A DNA stretch of 38,234 bases from CAYZPW01 sp964480475 (GTDB lineage: Bacteria > B130-G9): assembly GCA_964480475.1 (NCBI GenBank), contig CAYZPW010000028.1:1-38234 (forward strand), read 5' to 3'. Positions within the stretch are counted from its first letter, which is position 1; the number at the start of each line of letters is the position of its first letter. Of this stretch, positions 8,035 through 16,221 are shown piece by piece. Position numbers and translations under genes: made by a program. Under the pieces are notes generated by a model. That model saw only the letters and a program-made list of their open reading frames with translations. It did not search any database and had not been told where the DNA came from.

Positions 8035-8901
8035 CTATCTCTCAAAGGACCCCTCCACAGGGTCCAAAATCACATTATCGATCAGTCTAGTATCGCCGAC
8101 CCTCGCCCCCAGCGCGAGCAACGTCTTATTCTCCACCTGAGACACCTCTGCCAGACTCTCAGCATCCCTCGCCTCAAGGTACTCGACTTCGATGTCCGTT
8201 TCTGAACCAAGAATACCACGCGCTGCCGCGAGAAGCCGCCCCGACTCACGCTCTCCGCTTTCAAACAACTCGCCAGCGCGAAAAAGCGCCGCGGACATCA
8301 ATGCTGCGCTTATGCGCTGCCCAGCTGAAAGATACTTGTTGCGAGAAGACATTGCAAGGCCGGTCGGCTCGCGCACCGTCGGCACGACGTGGACCTCAAC
8401 GTCGAAGTAAAGATCACGGATCATCCGCCTCAGTATAATCGCCTGCTGCGCGTCTTTGCGGCCAAGATAGAGCGCATCTGGTCGCACCATATTCAGGAGC
8501 TTCGCAACGACGGTTGCCACTCCCCTGAAATGACCCGGCCGCGAGGCACCGCACAGGACTTCACCGAGCTTTGCGACCTCAACGAACGTCGTTGACCCGG
8601 GCGGATAGACCTCCTCAGTCGATGGGGCAAAGACCAGGTCCGCACCGGCGCCTTCAGCGACCCGCAGATCTCGCTCGAGGTCCCTCGGGTAGCGCACAAA
8701 ATCCTCGTTTGGCCCAAACTGCGTCGGGTTAACGAAGATGCTGACGACGGTGCAGCCACAATCTATTGCTGACGCCTCAATTAGGCTCGTATGGCCAGCG
8801 TGCAGCGCCCCCATCGTGGGCACGAAGCCTATCGTCTTCCCGCCGGCTCTTGCGCGACCGACACCTTCGCGGATTTCTCTCTTGGTTTGGCTAAACTCCA
8901 A
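8035..8901 (-). CDS. panC: Pantothenate synthetase
   Basis: Joins pantoate and beta-alanine with ATP to make pantothenate; a cytoplasmic nucleotidyltransferase-fold enzyme. The 288-residue protein carries PTMGALHAGH (residues 28-37), the HIGH-like nucleotide motif, then FVNPTQFGPNEDF, the GRKDAQQ segment and MSSRNKYLS, the KMSKS-like motif. All are characteristic. It starts 3 bases after the panB stop, showing tight operon packing. Length and motifs are intact. Confidence 0.97.
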   Translation of the reverse strand: MEFSQTKREIREGVGRARAGGKTIGFVPTMGALHAGHTSLIEASAIDCGCTVVSIFVNPTQFGPNEDFVRYPRDLERDLRVAEGAGADLVFAPSTEEVYPPGSTTFVEVAKLGEVLCGASRPGHFRGVATVVAKLLNMVRPDALYLGRKDAQQAIILRRMIRDLYFDVEVHVVPTVREPTGLAMSSRNKYLSAGQRISAALMSAALFRAGELFESGERESGRLLAAARGILGSETDIEVEYLEARDAESLAEVSQVENKTLLALGARVGDTRLIDNVILDPVEGSFER

Positions 8902-8904
8902 CTC

Positions 8905-9777
8905 TCACGCCCTCGGATTCGGCTCCCATTGCTCAAAAAAGGCCTGTCGTTCGTCAGGTTTCAGATGAAATGAGTTAGCGTCGGTCGGAAACGCCGCCGA
9001 GCGCACCTCATCGACGTAACTCCTCACAGCGGCCTCCAGCACGCCATAGCCATTCACGTATTCCTTGACGTGCTTTGGCTTCTTGACGTCAGGCCCGTTG
9101 AGGCCGCACACATCGTGGAAAACCAGAACTTGGCCATCACAGTCCGGTCCGGCGCCTATTCCAATCACGGGAACGCCAACTTTGCTAGTGATAACTGCCG
9201 CAACCTCTCTCGGCACAACCTCCACGACAATACAGAACACGCCGGCTGAATCGAGGGCCTCCGCCGCCTCAACCACCCGGGCCGCCTCGTCCGAGGCCGA
9301 GCCCTGCACCTTCAAAGCGCCCAACTGGTGTATCGACTGAGGCGTCAGGCCGACGTGCCCCATGACCGAGATGCCTGCCGCGCAAAGCGCCCGGACCGTT
9401 TCACATCTGGTCGGCCCGGCGCCCTCGATCTTGACCGCCGCCGCGCCTCCTTCCTTAATGAAGGCGCCCGCGTTTCTGATCGCCTCCTCGGTCGATACCT
9501 GGAAGCTCAAAAACGGCATGTCCGCCACGAGAAGCGCTCGCCTCACGCCCCTCGCTACGGCCTTGGTATGATGCAGCATCTCAGTCATCGTAACCGGAAT
9601 CGTGCTCTCGTAGCCAAGCACCACGTTCGCAGCGGAATCGCCCACGAGCACGACATCTGCCCCGGCCGACTCGGCTATCCGGGCCGTCGGATAGTCATAC
9701 GCCGTGATCATCACGATCTTTGTGCCCGAACGCTTCATGCGAACCAGCGCCGGGACAGTCACTTTCTTGTCTGGCAA
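8905..9777 (-). CDS. panB: 3-methyl-2-oxobutanoate hydroxymethyltransferase
   Basis: Adds a hydroxymethyl group from methylene-tetrahydrofolate to 3-methyl-2-oxobutanoate, giving ketopantoate, the first committed step to pantothenate. It shows ITAYDYPTARIAE, the Mg-binding VGDS, GHVGLTPQS and the catalytic glutamate in VVEVVP; from the chosen start it is 290 residues. I prefer the TTG at 9775-9777, because GGAGGGAGG (complement of 9781-9789) lies just upstream and the protein then begins PDKKVTVPAL as in the family. The ATG at 9834 would add 19 atypical residues. Its need for methylene-tetrahydrofolate fits folK in the same operon. Confidence 0.95.
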   Translation of the reverse strand: MPDKKVTVPALVRMKRSGTKIVMITAYDYPTARIAESAGADVVLVGDSAANVVLGYESTIPVTMTEMLHHTKAVARGVRRALLVADMPFLSFQVSTEEAIRNAGAFIKEGGAAAVKIEGAGPTRCETVRALCAAGISVMGHVGLTPQSIHQLGALKVQGSASDEAARVVEAAEALDSAGVFCIVVEVVPREVAAVITSKVGVPVIGIGAGPDCDGQVLVFHDVCGLNGPDVKKPKHVKEYVNGYGVLEAAVRSYVDEVRSAAFPTDANSFHLKPDERQAFFEQWEPNPRA

Positions 9778-9887
9778 CTTCCTCCCTCCGTCGAAAAGCT
9801 GCACCCTAGAGCAAGAAAATGGACCTGAGGTCAAGCCTCATGCGTCAGGATGGAAGAAACATGTAGCTTCTGCGCTCCGTCTCGGTC

Positions 9888-10535
9888 CTATTTGCCCCTG
9901 GATCCAAGCGGTCTGTAATACCTTGTGCCATCCCCCATTCGGTCGATCTCGCCGACCAGGTCATTGAGGTCCTCCGGCTGATTCACGAAGTCGATCTCCG
10001 ACGTATTGATGACCAAGAGCGGCGTCTCAACGTAATGGAAGAAAAAACAGTTATAGGCCCGGTTCACCCGGTCAACGTATTCCTCCGTGATTGGCTTCTC
10101 ATACTCAAGTCCCCGCATCCGAATCCTTGTCATCAGAACGTCTGTCGAGGCTTGTATGAAGATCACGAGGTCCGGTTTCACCAGACGAGCCTCTAAAAAA
10201 GCATAGATTCTGTTGTACAGCGCAATCTCGTTCTCGTCAAGGTTCAAGTTCGCAAATATCCTGTCCTTGCCAAAAATGTAGTCGGCAAACGTTATGCTCT
10301 CAAAGAGCTCACGCTGGCTCAAATGAAGAAGCTGCTGATGCCTGTTGAACAAAAAGAACAGCTGCGTCTGGAAAGCATACCGCTCCTTGTCCTTGTAGAA
10401 CTCGGAGAGAAACGGGTTCTTGCCCGGCTGCTCCAAGACCGCGTTCCCGTTGTGATGGCTGGCAAGCATCCGCGCCAGGCAGGTCGTTCCGACGCCGATC
10501 GGCCCCTCGACCGCTATGTATCTCGCGTTCGTCAT
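9888..10535 (-). CDS. Deoxynucleoside kinase family protein, Walker A lysine missing
   Basis: The family phosphorylates deoxyadenosine, deoxyguanosine or deoxycytidine for nucleotide salvage. The 215-residue protein has the expected layout: phosphate loop at residues 11-18, then NPFLSEFYKD, RYAFQTQLFFL, the FADYIFGKDRIF segment, and PDLVIFIQAS followed by the arginine-rich lid MTRIRMRG. The phosphate loop reads GPIGVGTT where GPIGVGKT is expected: T17 (ACG, complement of 10485-10487) replaces the invariant lysine. Other regions are well kept, so either catalysis is altered or this is a single-base error (AAG to ACG). It overlaps the folK stop by 4 bases (ATGA) and lies 110 bases before panB. 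Salvage activity is uncertain for this reason. Confidence 0.85.
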   Translation of the reverse strand: MTNARYIAVEGPIGVGTTCLARMLASHHNGNAVLEQPGKNPFLSEFYKDKERYAFQTQLFFLFNRHQQLLHLSQRELFESITFADYIFGKDRIFANLNLDENEIALYNRIYAFLEARLVKPDLVIFIQASTDVLMTRIRMRGLEYEKPITEEYVDRVNRAYNCFFFHYVETPLLVINTSEIDFVNQPEDLNDLVGEIDRMGDGTRYYRPLGSRGK

Positions 10536-11044
10536 CGGGCGAGCACCGGCGCTCGCAGGGGCGAGAGCCTCTTGCCCCCAGCGTCCAATTCAACGCGGTG
10601 CAAGAGCCGGCTGAACCTCGATCCCAGCATAGGATGCTCTCCATCAGGAATAAGCTCGCAAAGCGGCCCCAGCACGAACCGCCTCAGGTGCATCATCGGG
10701 TGAGGAATCACCAGGTCTGGCGCCGACACCAAATGGTCGCCATAAAGAAGAATGTCGAGATCGATGAGCCTTGGTCCCCACCGCCGCCGCGAGCCAGTCC
10801 TGCCCATCTCGAGCTCTATCCGCTGCAAGACCTCAAGCAACGAACGAGGCGGAAGCGACGTCTTGACCTCGGCCACCGCGTTGATGAAATCCGGCTGGTC
10901 GGGCGGGCCAACCGGTTCAGACTCGTGAAATGACGACACGCGCAAAAGGTCCAGACCCACGACAGAACCAATCTTATCAAGAGCTTTCCTCAGGTTGTCC
11001 TCACGGCCGCCGAGGTTCGAACCAAGCCCAATATAGGCAAGCAC
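10532..11044 (-). CDS. folK: 2-amino-4-hydroxy-6-hydroxymethyldihydropteridine pyrophosphokinase
   Basis: Transfers pyrophosphate from ATP to hydroxymethyl-dihydropterin in folate synthesis. The protein shows AYIGLGSNLGGREDNL at its start, the SFHESEPVG loop, FINAVAEV, then RRWGPRLIDLDILLY and VIPHPMMHLRRFVL, all diagnostic of FolK. I chose GTG at 11042-11044 (170 residues) because GAAGGGG lies 5 bases upstream and the family begins at this point. The frame stays open to 11248, adding 68 residues with no FolK similarity that I can see. It is the first recognised gene of the minus-strand cofactor operon, and its TGA overlaps the next start (ATGA). Confidence 0.95.
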   Translation of the reverse strand: MLAYIGLGSNLGGREDNLRKALDKIGSVVGLDLLRVSSFHESEPVGPPDQPDFINAVAEVKTSLPPRSLLEVLQRIELEMGRTGSRRRWGPRLIDLDILLYGDHLVSAPDLVIPHPMMHLRRFVLGPLCELIPDGEHPMLGSRFSRLLHRVELDAGGKRLSPLRAPVLAR

Positions 11045-11248
11045 CTCAGCCCCTTCGCGCAAGAGCGTCCCAGCCTCCGTCGTTTGCGACATCTGCACTT
11101 GATCGTCCCCGTTCACCAGCCTCGGGAAGCGCAAAGAGTGCGCAATCCCGACCGCTATCGGCAGCCTATATTTGGCCCCGCAAATCGCCTCCAGAGGGCA
11201 AAACACCGCATATAGCGGCTTGCCCGCCAAATCCTTTGTCCGTAACAT
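11045..11248 (-). other. Open upstream stretch in frame with folK
   Basis: Sixty-eight codons open in the folK frame, beginning MLRTKDLAGKPLYAVF and containing an ATG at 11090-11092. It may hold the operon promoter and 5' leader, or an unrecognised N-terminal extension. I see no domain in it, and the strong ribosome-binding site before GTG 11044 argues that translation begins there. Confidence 0.4.
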
Positions 11249-11252
11249 ACCA

Positions 11253-11281
11253 CCTCAACAAGCTGAGTCAATATGTTGAGG
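11253..11281. repeat. Hairpin upstream of the folK region
   Basis: CCTCAACA (11253-11260) and TGTTGAGG (11274-11281) form a perfect 8-base stem with a 13-base loop. It sits between the folK-frame ORF and the larger inverted repeat that follows. It could be an operator or part of the repeat element. Confidence 0.5.
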
Positions 11282-11323
11282 GTTTCCCCAGAATTGGATT
11301 GACCCAAGCGGGCTGCGGCCTTC

Positions 11324-11493
11324 TGGAGTGCGGTGGCCTGACACCGCTTTCACTGGCGGTGACCTGGCACCGCCTTCTCAATATCGCCGCATCATCCCCG
11401 AAGCTATCAGTTCCGACAATGGACAATACCCGATTGGAACAGAGCCGCGTCAGGCCGCGGCAATTGAAAGCGGTGTCAGGCCACCGCACTCCA
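11324..11493. repeat. 170-bp element bounded by a 28-bp perfect inverted repeat
   Basis: The left arm (11324-11351, beginning TGGAGTGCGGTGGCC) and right arm (11466-11493, ending CACCGCACTCCA) are exact reverse complements over 28 bases. Inside lies a smaller hairpin GGCGGTG (11355-11361) / CACCGCC (11368-11374) and a CCGCG-rich palindrome near 11444-11460. There is no coding capacity for a transposase. The layout is that of a MITE or fold-back element between divergent genes (folK operon and nitroreductase). Confidence 0.8.
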
Positions 11494-11628
11494 AATCGAC
11501 TGACACCGAGGATCATCCCGACGTCAACTTGATCTGTCCGACCACCTGCGATAGCCTCAAATTGAACACTCGATGCAAACTGAGGTTTGACAGCAACATT
11601 TCTGGGATTTCATCAAGGAGGGATTCTC

Positions 11629-12144
11629 ATGGACGTTTATGAGGCAATAAAGACGAGGCGAAGTGTCAGAGCATACAAGCCGGACCCAATCGACAGGGAG
11701 GTTCTGCTCAAAGTCCTCAATGCAGCCAGGCTTGCGCCTTCCGCAAGCAACCGTCAAGAGTGGCGCTTCGTCGTCGTTACCGACCATGAGAAGCGGCAGC
11801 GGATGATGCAGGTCGCCAACAACCAGAAGTTCGTGGGCGAGGCGCCGGCGGTTATAGCGTGCTGCGCCAAGACCGACGAGCACTTGATGAGGTGCGGCCA
11901 GCCGTGCTACCCGATTGACGTCGCAATCGCTATCGACCACATCACGCTCGCGGCTGTTGCCGAGGGCCTAGGAACGTGCTGGATCGGCTCCTTCTACGAG
12001 GACAAAGCGAAGAAGGTCCTCAGCATCCCCGACGACATCCGTGTCGTTCAGCTCCTAACGATCGGCTACCCCGCCGACTCGCCCAGGCCCAAATCGCGTC
12101 TTGCGCTGGATGACATCGTCTGCTGGGAGGAATGGCGGCTGTGA
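11629..12144 (+). CDS. Nitroreductase family flavoprotein
   Basis: FMN-dependent NAD(P)H oxidoreductase; the natural substrate is unknown. The 171-residue protein begins MDVYEAIKTRRSVRAYKP, where the RRSVR segment binds FMN phosphate, followed by ARLAPSASNRQEW (FMN contact) and a C-terminal GLGTCWIGSF stretch, which are family hallmarks. It is of the compact single-domain type. I chose ATG 11629 because GGAGGG lies 7 bases upstream; the start at 11587 lacks one. It stands alone between two repeat-rich spacers, so it is probably monocistronic. The cysteine-rich ACCAKTDEHLMRCGQPC stretch is unusual for the family and might bind metal, but I cannot show this. Confidence 0.92.
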   Translation: MDVYEAIKTRRSVRAYKPDPIDREVLLKVLNAARLAPSASNRQEWRFVVVTDHEKRQRMMQVANNQKFVGEAPAVIACCAKTDEHLMRCGQPCYPIDVAIAIDHITLAAVAEGLGTCWIGSFYEDKAKKVLSIPDDIRVVQLLTIGYPADSPRPKSRLALDDIVCWEEWRL

Positions 12145-12171
12145 GCGCCATCAGATTAGCGCACTGCACGT

Positions 12172-12343
12172 CATCGCCCGGCTTCAGCCGAGGCGATGTG
12201 TAAGGCTCCCATTGTCCTAGCCCCCATCTTCAGATGGGGGTTCGGGGCCTCGCGATGTCCTCCTTCATCTCCTTCTTAGATGAGGGTCTGAGGGGAGGAG
12301 GAGACGGCTCGAGCCGGTCAGGCCACCTGACTGAAGTCAGGTG
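12172..12343. repeat. Cluster of hairpins sharing a CTTCAG core
   Basis: Hairpins in order: CATCGCC / GGCGATG with an inner CGGC-TTCA-GCCG (12172-12198); CCCCCATC-TTCA-GATGGGGG (12221-12240); a weaker CATCT / AGATG pair (12266-12282); and CACCTGAC-TGAA-GTCAGGTG (12324-12343), the same core on the other strand. Stems differ completely while the loop stays TTCA. None is followed by a run of T, so they are poor intrinsic terminators, although the first could help end the nitroreductase transcript. The rest of 12145-12470 shows no gene. Confidence 0.8.
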
Positions 12344-12470
12344 TTAATACAATGATGTATATCATTATCTCCGCATCGAAACGCGGTAAACGGAAGCGTT
12401 AGACGTATGGATGAATTCCCTAGCGCCACGCTCATTTCAGGAATAACTCGAAAAGAAACACGTCAATGGC

Positions 12471-14165
12471 ATGTTGACTAGACCAATAAGTGCTAAGGGC
12501 TGGGTTGCGGCCATTGTTCTCGTTGCGATAGTCCTGACGTACCGGGTCGCGACGCTTCAGCTCGCGCCGATGGTGCAGGACCAGGGAAGGGATATGCACT
12601 ACGCGATGTGCATCGCCCAGGGGCGGGAGTTCCCGCTGCTTGGGCCGCCGATGTCGATTGATCTTTCTGCGCGGGGCTCACCCGTCTATTACTACCTCAT
12701 TGCCTTGGGATGCCTTATCGGCGGAAGGCCGTTGGCGGCGGTGGTTGAGGCGAATCTCCTTTGGTGGGCGGCGGTTGTTGTCGCATGGGTCGCGCTGCGC
12801 CAGCTCTTCGGGGCCCGAGCCGCAGTCTTCGCCGCCGTCTTTCTGCTGATATGCCCGGAGCTGCTCCATACGACAGACACCGTCTGGAATCCGTTCATGC
12901 CCGCTACGTTCTCGCTGCTGACGTTCTCGTTTGCGCTGCTGTTCGCCAATTCGGGCAAAGTCCGGTGGTGGTATGCTTTTGCCCTCGCGGGTGCCGCGTG
13001 CGCCCACATGCACCCCATGGCCTGCCTCGCCGCCCTGGCATTCCTCCCTATTGTGGCTCACCAACCAGTGCCGGCCAAGCACAAGGTCACCGCCTGCGCC
13101 CTGTGCGCCTCGCTCGCAGCGCCAATGCTCATCGGGCTCATCAATGCGCCGCGTCATGCGCTCTCCTGGTATTGCCTCGCCCTATACATGGCTATCGGCG
13201 CATTATTGGCGATCGGCCATTCCCTGGCAAGAAAAACTCTCCCAAAACTGCTTGCGTTCTACTGGCGCCAGCCTCGACCGGTGTGGGGGCTCGTCCTCGT
13301 GCTATCAGTCTATTTCATCGTCCAATTCAGCCCCGGCCCATCCAGACCGACACTCTGGCTGCTCGCGTTTTTTGCCCTGCTGAATGTCGTAAAGAGGCGC
13401 CGAGAGGATGACCCCGCGCGGGGCATGGCGGGATACGTCGAGCTCCCCGTCATCATCATCTGCCTCGTGCCTTTTGTGCTGATACTCGCGGCGAATCTGG
13501 CGTTCGGGGCGCAGCCGAGAGCGCACTACCTGTCCTACGCAGTGCCGATAATCGCGGTGTATGTGGGCCTTCGCCTCTTTCGCGTCGCACGCGGCGCAAT
13601 TGCGGGGTCAAGACGCTTTGTGACCCCGCGCGCGACCGCGCTCAACCGAGCCATTCTCTTGGCCACGATCATCCTGCTCACCTTCGGGCATATATGGAAC
13701 CACGCGATCCTCGTGGGCGTCCCATACATCTCCACCTTCGACGGATCGCGGACGATGGTCGAGGGGCTTCTTGACGAGTTCGGGAATGACAAGGAGTTGT
13801 TCGACGGGCGCGTCTTTGCCTATCCAAGGGTGGCCGGCAACGAGGACGAGGAATGCGCGTGGCACGTGTATTATCATCTGCTGAAGGACGGCCACGCCAC
13901 CCCATCCGTGTCGGAGCAGACCCCATACGTCCTCATCGTGTCCGGGTGGGAGGCGCCCAGGGGCAAACACCCCGCCTGCTTCCTCGCGACGCACGGGGCC
14001 AGCGCATTCAAGTTCACCTCGTGGGACGACTTCGCCGAGCTCCTGCGCGACCTCGGTATTGATACCCCACCCGGCCCCAACGACTTCTGGCAGGTCCCCT
14101 TTTACGTCGGCGGCTACACGCCCGAAAAATGGCTCAGCATCGCCCTCGCCAATGACGGTACGTGA
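12471..14165 (+). CDS. GT39-like GT-C membrane glycosyltransferase
   Basis: Probably transfers a sugar from a polyprenyl-phosphate donor on the outer face of the inner membrane; acceptor unknown. The 564-residue protein has about ten membrane segments in the first 415 residues and a soluble C-terminal part of about 150 residues. The first extracytoplasmic loop carries DQGRD (D37, D41), the position where GT-C enzymes keep their catalytic acidic residue. This arrangement resembles dolichyl-phosphate-mannose transferases and ArnT-like proteins (PMT/GT39). ATG 12471 has no clear ribosome-binding site. It converges on the next gene with 17 bases between stops. No glycan cluster surrounds it. Confidence 0.7.
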   Translation: MLTRPISAKGWVAAIVLVAIVLTYRVATLQLAPMVQDQGRDMHYAMCIAQGREFPLLGPPMSIDLSARGSPVYYYLIALGCLIGGRPLAAVVEANLLWWAAVVVAWVALRQLFGARAAVFAAVFLLICPELLHTTDTVWNPFMPATFSLLTFSFALLFANSGKVRWWYAFALAGAACAHMHPMACLAALAFLPIVAHQPVPAKHKVTACALCASLAAPMLIGLINAPRHALSWYCLALYMAIGALLAIGHSLARKTLPKLLAFYWRQPRPVWGLVLVLSVYFIVQFSPGPSRPTLWLLAFFALLNVVKRRREDDPARGMAGYVELPVIIICLVPFVLILAANLAFGAQPRAHYLSYAVPIIAVYVGLRLFRVARGAIAGSRRFVTPRATALNRAILLATIILLTFGHIWNHAILVGVPYISTFDGSRTMVEGLLDEFGNDKELFDGRVFAYPRVAGNEDEECAWHVYYHLLKDGHATPSVSEQTPYVLIVSGWEAPRGKHPACFLATHGASAFKFTSWDDFAELLRDLGIDTPPGPNDFWQVPFYVGGYTPEKWLSIALANDGT

Positions 14166-14182
14166 CCACCCAAGGTTGCCCG

Positions 14183-15856
14183 TCAATCAACGATCGTAAA
14201 CGATGTCAGTTTGATGTCGCCGCCGGCTGGGAGCTCGCCGGCTTTGGGCAGTGCTATCGCGAAGAGGTAGTCTCCCGGCGCGTCTATGTGGGGCGCGGTT
14301 GAGGGAAGGTGGAACTCGAAGAGGCGCTGAAGCGGGAAGATGAAGCCCGTATCCATCTCAATCTCGGTGAACCAGGGCACAATGCCGAGAGCCCAGCCTT
14401 GTCCGCCCAATGTCCAGATGGCGCCATCCGGACGCACCAGGCCCACATAAACATCGACCTCGCTTGGCAGCGCGTAGTTCCATGCAGAGCCATAGACATA
14501 CATGGTGTCGTTCAGTGTGAATTCGTCCTGCTCCAGCTCGATCCCGGCCCCCGGGAAGGCCGGATAGTGGTGGCCTATATCGACCTGACCGGTGTCGGGC
14601 ACGCCGTCCGTCCGGGTCGTATATCGGTCCATTCCCAGCGCCTCTGCCGAATCCGACCCCGCATCCACGCACGGGCTGTCTTCGTCCTGCCCCGCGGCCC
14701 GATGGCTGAGGTAATAGTCGCCGAGTGGTCCCGAGACCAGCTGAGGATTAACCCTAATGTTCCCGGTTCCTCTGGCCGCCCGGGCTTTGAGACAGCTGCT
14801 GTATTGACGATACCAGGGTTCGAGACAGCTGTATTGGCAAGACCCCGAGTATGCTGAGGCGCCATCATTGCCCCAAACAATGCTATCGGAGATCGGCGTC
14901 GTGCCAGGATAGAACACCCCGAAGCTGTTATTCCAACTGTTGTTCGAGAGGGTGCAGTGTTGGATATCCATTCGGTCGTATCCACCCGCCGAGAACCAGA
15001 GAAAGAGAGAGAACGACGATTCGCAGCCCTCAAATAGGCAGTTCACAAGTTCGTACTCAAATCTATCGTATCCCGTGAGAAACGGGAAGGTTGAGCGCCA
15101 GTTGATGATCTGGCAATCGCGAAGTCTCAGCAACTGATCATAAATGCTAAACATACATGTGGACTCCTCCCCACAGTCCCGGAAAGTGCACCGGTCGAAG
15201 AGATAATGCCCCCAGTCCCAGCCCATGCACATGCAAGAATACCCACGAATGGACGAATCCTGAACCAGAATCACACCCTCATATGCATGGAATAGCCGGT
15301 GTGTCCTAGATGAACTGAATATGCATGCACTCACGACAAATGTTCCGTAAACATCGATTGGGTGCATCGAAGCCTCGAGGTAACAGCCTGATAGCACTAG
15401 ATGCGCGCCGCTCTCAACGTGTATCGATCTTGGGTGCGTCGGTGTTGGGTCACCTTCATCGTGGCCCTTGAACCGTATCTGAATGTCGCGAATAACGACA
15501 TGAGAACTGCTGCGAACGATCAATGCCTGGTCCGGATCCTGATGAATGTGTGGCACCTCGATAATGGCATTCGTTGATCCCGCACCGTTGATCGTTATCC
15601 GATGCGTCATCTCAAGCGGAAAAACCTCACCGTCCCGATACACGCCCGAGGACATGTGGACAATTGGGTCAGGGTCCTGGAGGGCCCGGACCACGCCAAG
15701 CATGTGCGTCAGAGTCCGCCAGGGGGTATCTGGGCTAAGCCCGGAGTTGGCGTCATCGCCGTTCTCGGCGTCAACATAATAATCCGCGGCACCGGCTGTG
15801 AGCGCCAGCAGCAGAGAAGTCAGAAGCAGGCAGACCTCTATGATGTTCTTCGACAT
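14183..15856 (-). CDS. Secreted right-handed parallel beta-helix protein
   Basis: A predicted exported protein of 557 residues. The signal peptide covers about residues 1-23, ending LTAGAA. It is followed by DYYVDAENGDDANSGLSPD, the opening typical of surface beta-helix (DUF1565 or pectate-lyase-like) proteins. Residues about 85-330 form repeated short strands with many cysteines and aromatic residues, as in beta-helix rungs. A PCVDAGSDSAEALGMDRY segment near 410 is common after such helices in environmental bacteria. The C-terminal 120 residues look like an immunoglobulin-like or carbohydrate-related beta domain. It has a good ribosome-binding site (GAGGAGG). No catalytic residues are recognised, so polysaccharide binding or cleavage is only a possibility. 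Confidence 0.75.
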   Translation of the reverse strand: MSKNIIEVCLLLTSLLLALTAGAADYYVDAENGDDANSGLSPDTPWRTLTHMLGVVRALQDPDPIVHMSSGVYRDGEVFPLEMTHRITINGAGSTNAIIEVPHIHQDPDQALIVRSSSHVVIRDIQIRFKGHDEGDPTPTHPRSIHVESGAHLVLSGCYLEASMHPIDVYGTFVVSACIFSSSRTHRLFHAYEGVILVQDSSIRGYSCMCMGWDWGHYLFDRCTFRDCGEESTCMFSIYDQLLRLRDCQIINWRSTFPFLTGYDRFEYELVNCLFEGCESSFSLFLWFSAGGYDRMDIQHCTLSNNSWNNSFGVFYPGTTPISDSIVWGNDGASAYSGSCQYSCLEPWYRQYSSCLKARAARGTGNIRVNPQLVSGPLGDYYLSHRAAGQDEDSPCVDAGSDSAEALGMDRYTTRTDGVPDTGQVDIGHHYPAFPGAGIELEQDEFTLNDTMYVYGSAWNYALPSEVDVYVGLVRPDGAIWTLGGQGWALGIVPWFTEIEMDTGFIFPLQRLFEFHLPSTAPHIDAPGDYLFAIALPKAGELPAGGDIKLTSFTIVD

Positions 15857-16037
15857 TGGAGTTCCTCCTCTTGTTGCGAGCTTGTTTATATTACAATGCC
15901 TGATCCGCCCTTGCTTGCAAGCATTATTTGTGCCACAGCTGACATGTTTCGTGATCGGAATGCGCGGAACTGTCAGTAAATAGGTGGCCTCGCGACGGAG
16001 GATGTCAAGAATCCCTCGTTTTTCGCATCTCTTCAGA

Positions 16038-16057
16038 GTGGATCAATTTTGATCCAC
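16038..16057. repeat. Hairpin GTGGATCAA-TT-TTGATCCAC
   Basis: Perfect 9-base arms at 16038-16046 and 16049-16057 in the spacer between the beta-helix gene and the enoyl-CoA hydratase gene. It is related in sequence to the hairpin at 16118-16142. The rest of 15857-16221 shows no gene. Confidence 0.75.
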
Positions 16058-16117
16058 CTTGCGGTTTTTCCGGCAACAGGATCGGGTCGAATCGCCCTTT
16101 ATCAGCAGATTGTCTTA

Positions 16118-16142
16118 GGGTGGGTCAGTTTTTGACCCACCC
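16118..16142. repeat. Hairpin GGGTGGGTCA-GTTTT-TGACCCACCC
   Basis: A perfect 10-base stem with a five-base loop, 80 bases from the stop of the enoyl-CoA hydratase on the minus strand. It could end that transcript, but no T-run follows on the minus strand. Compared with the hairpin at 16038, the stem differs at matched positions on both arms. Confidence 0.75.
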
Positions 16143-16221
16143 CCTCCGGCCGCACAGGTGGCCCGAGAATTGACCTACCCCTCTTCGCCTTTTCGCCCGT
16201 TTCCCCTCGGGAAACTCCTCT

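Noticed and set aside
12172..12240. Hairpins as intrinsic terminators of the nitroreductase gene
   Set aside because: Strong stems but no T-run follows; they fit the repeat family better.
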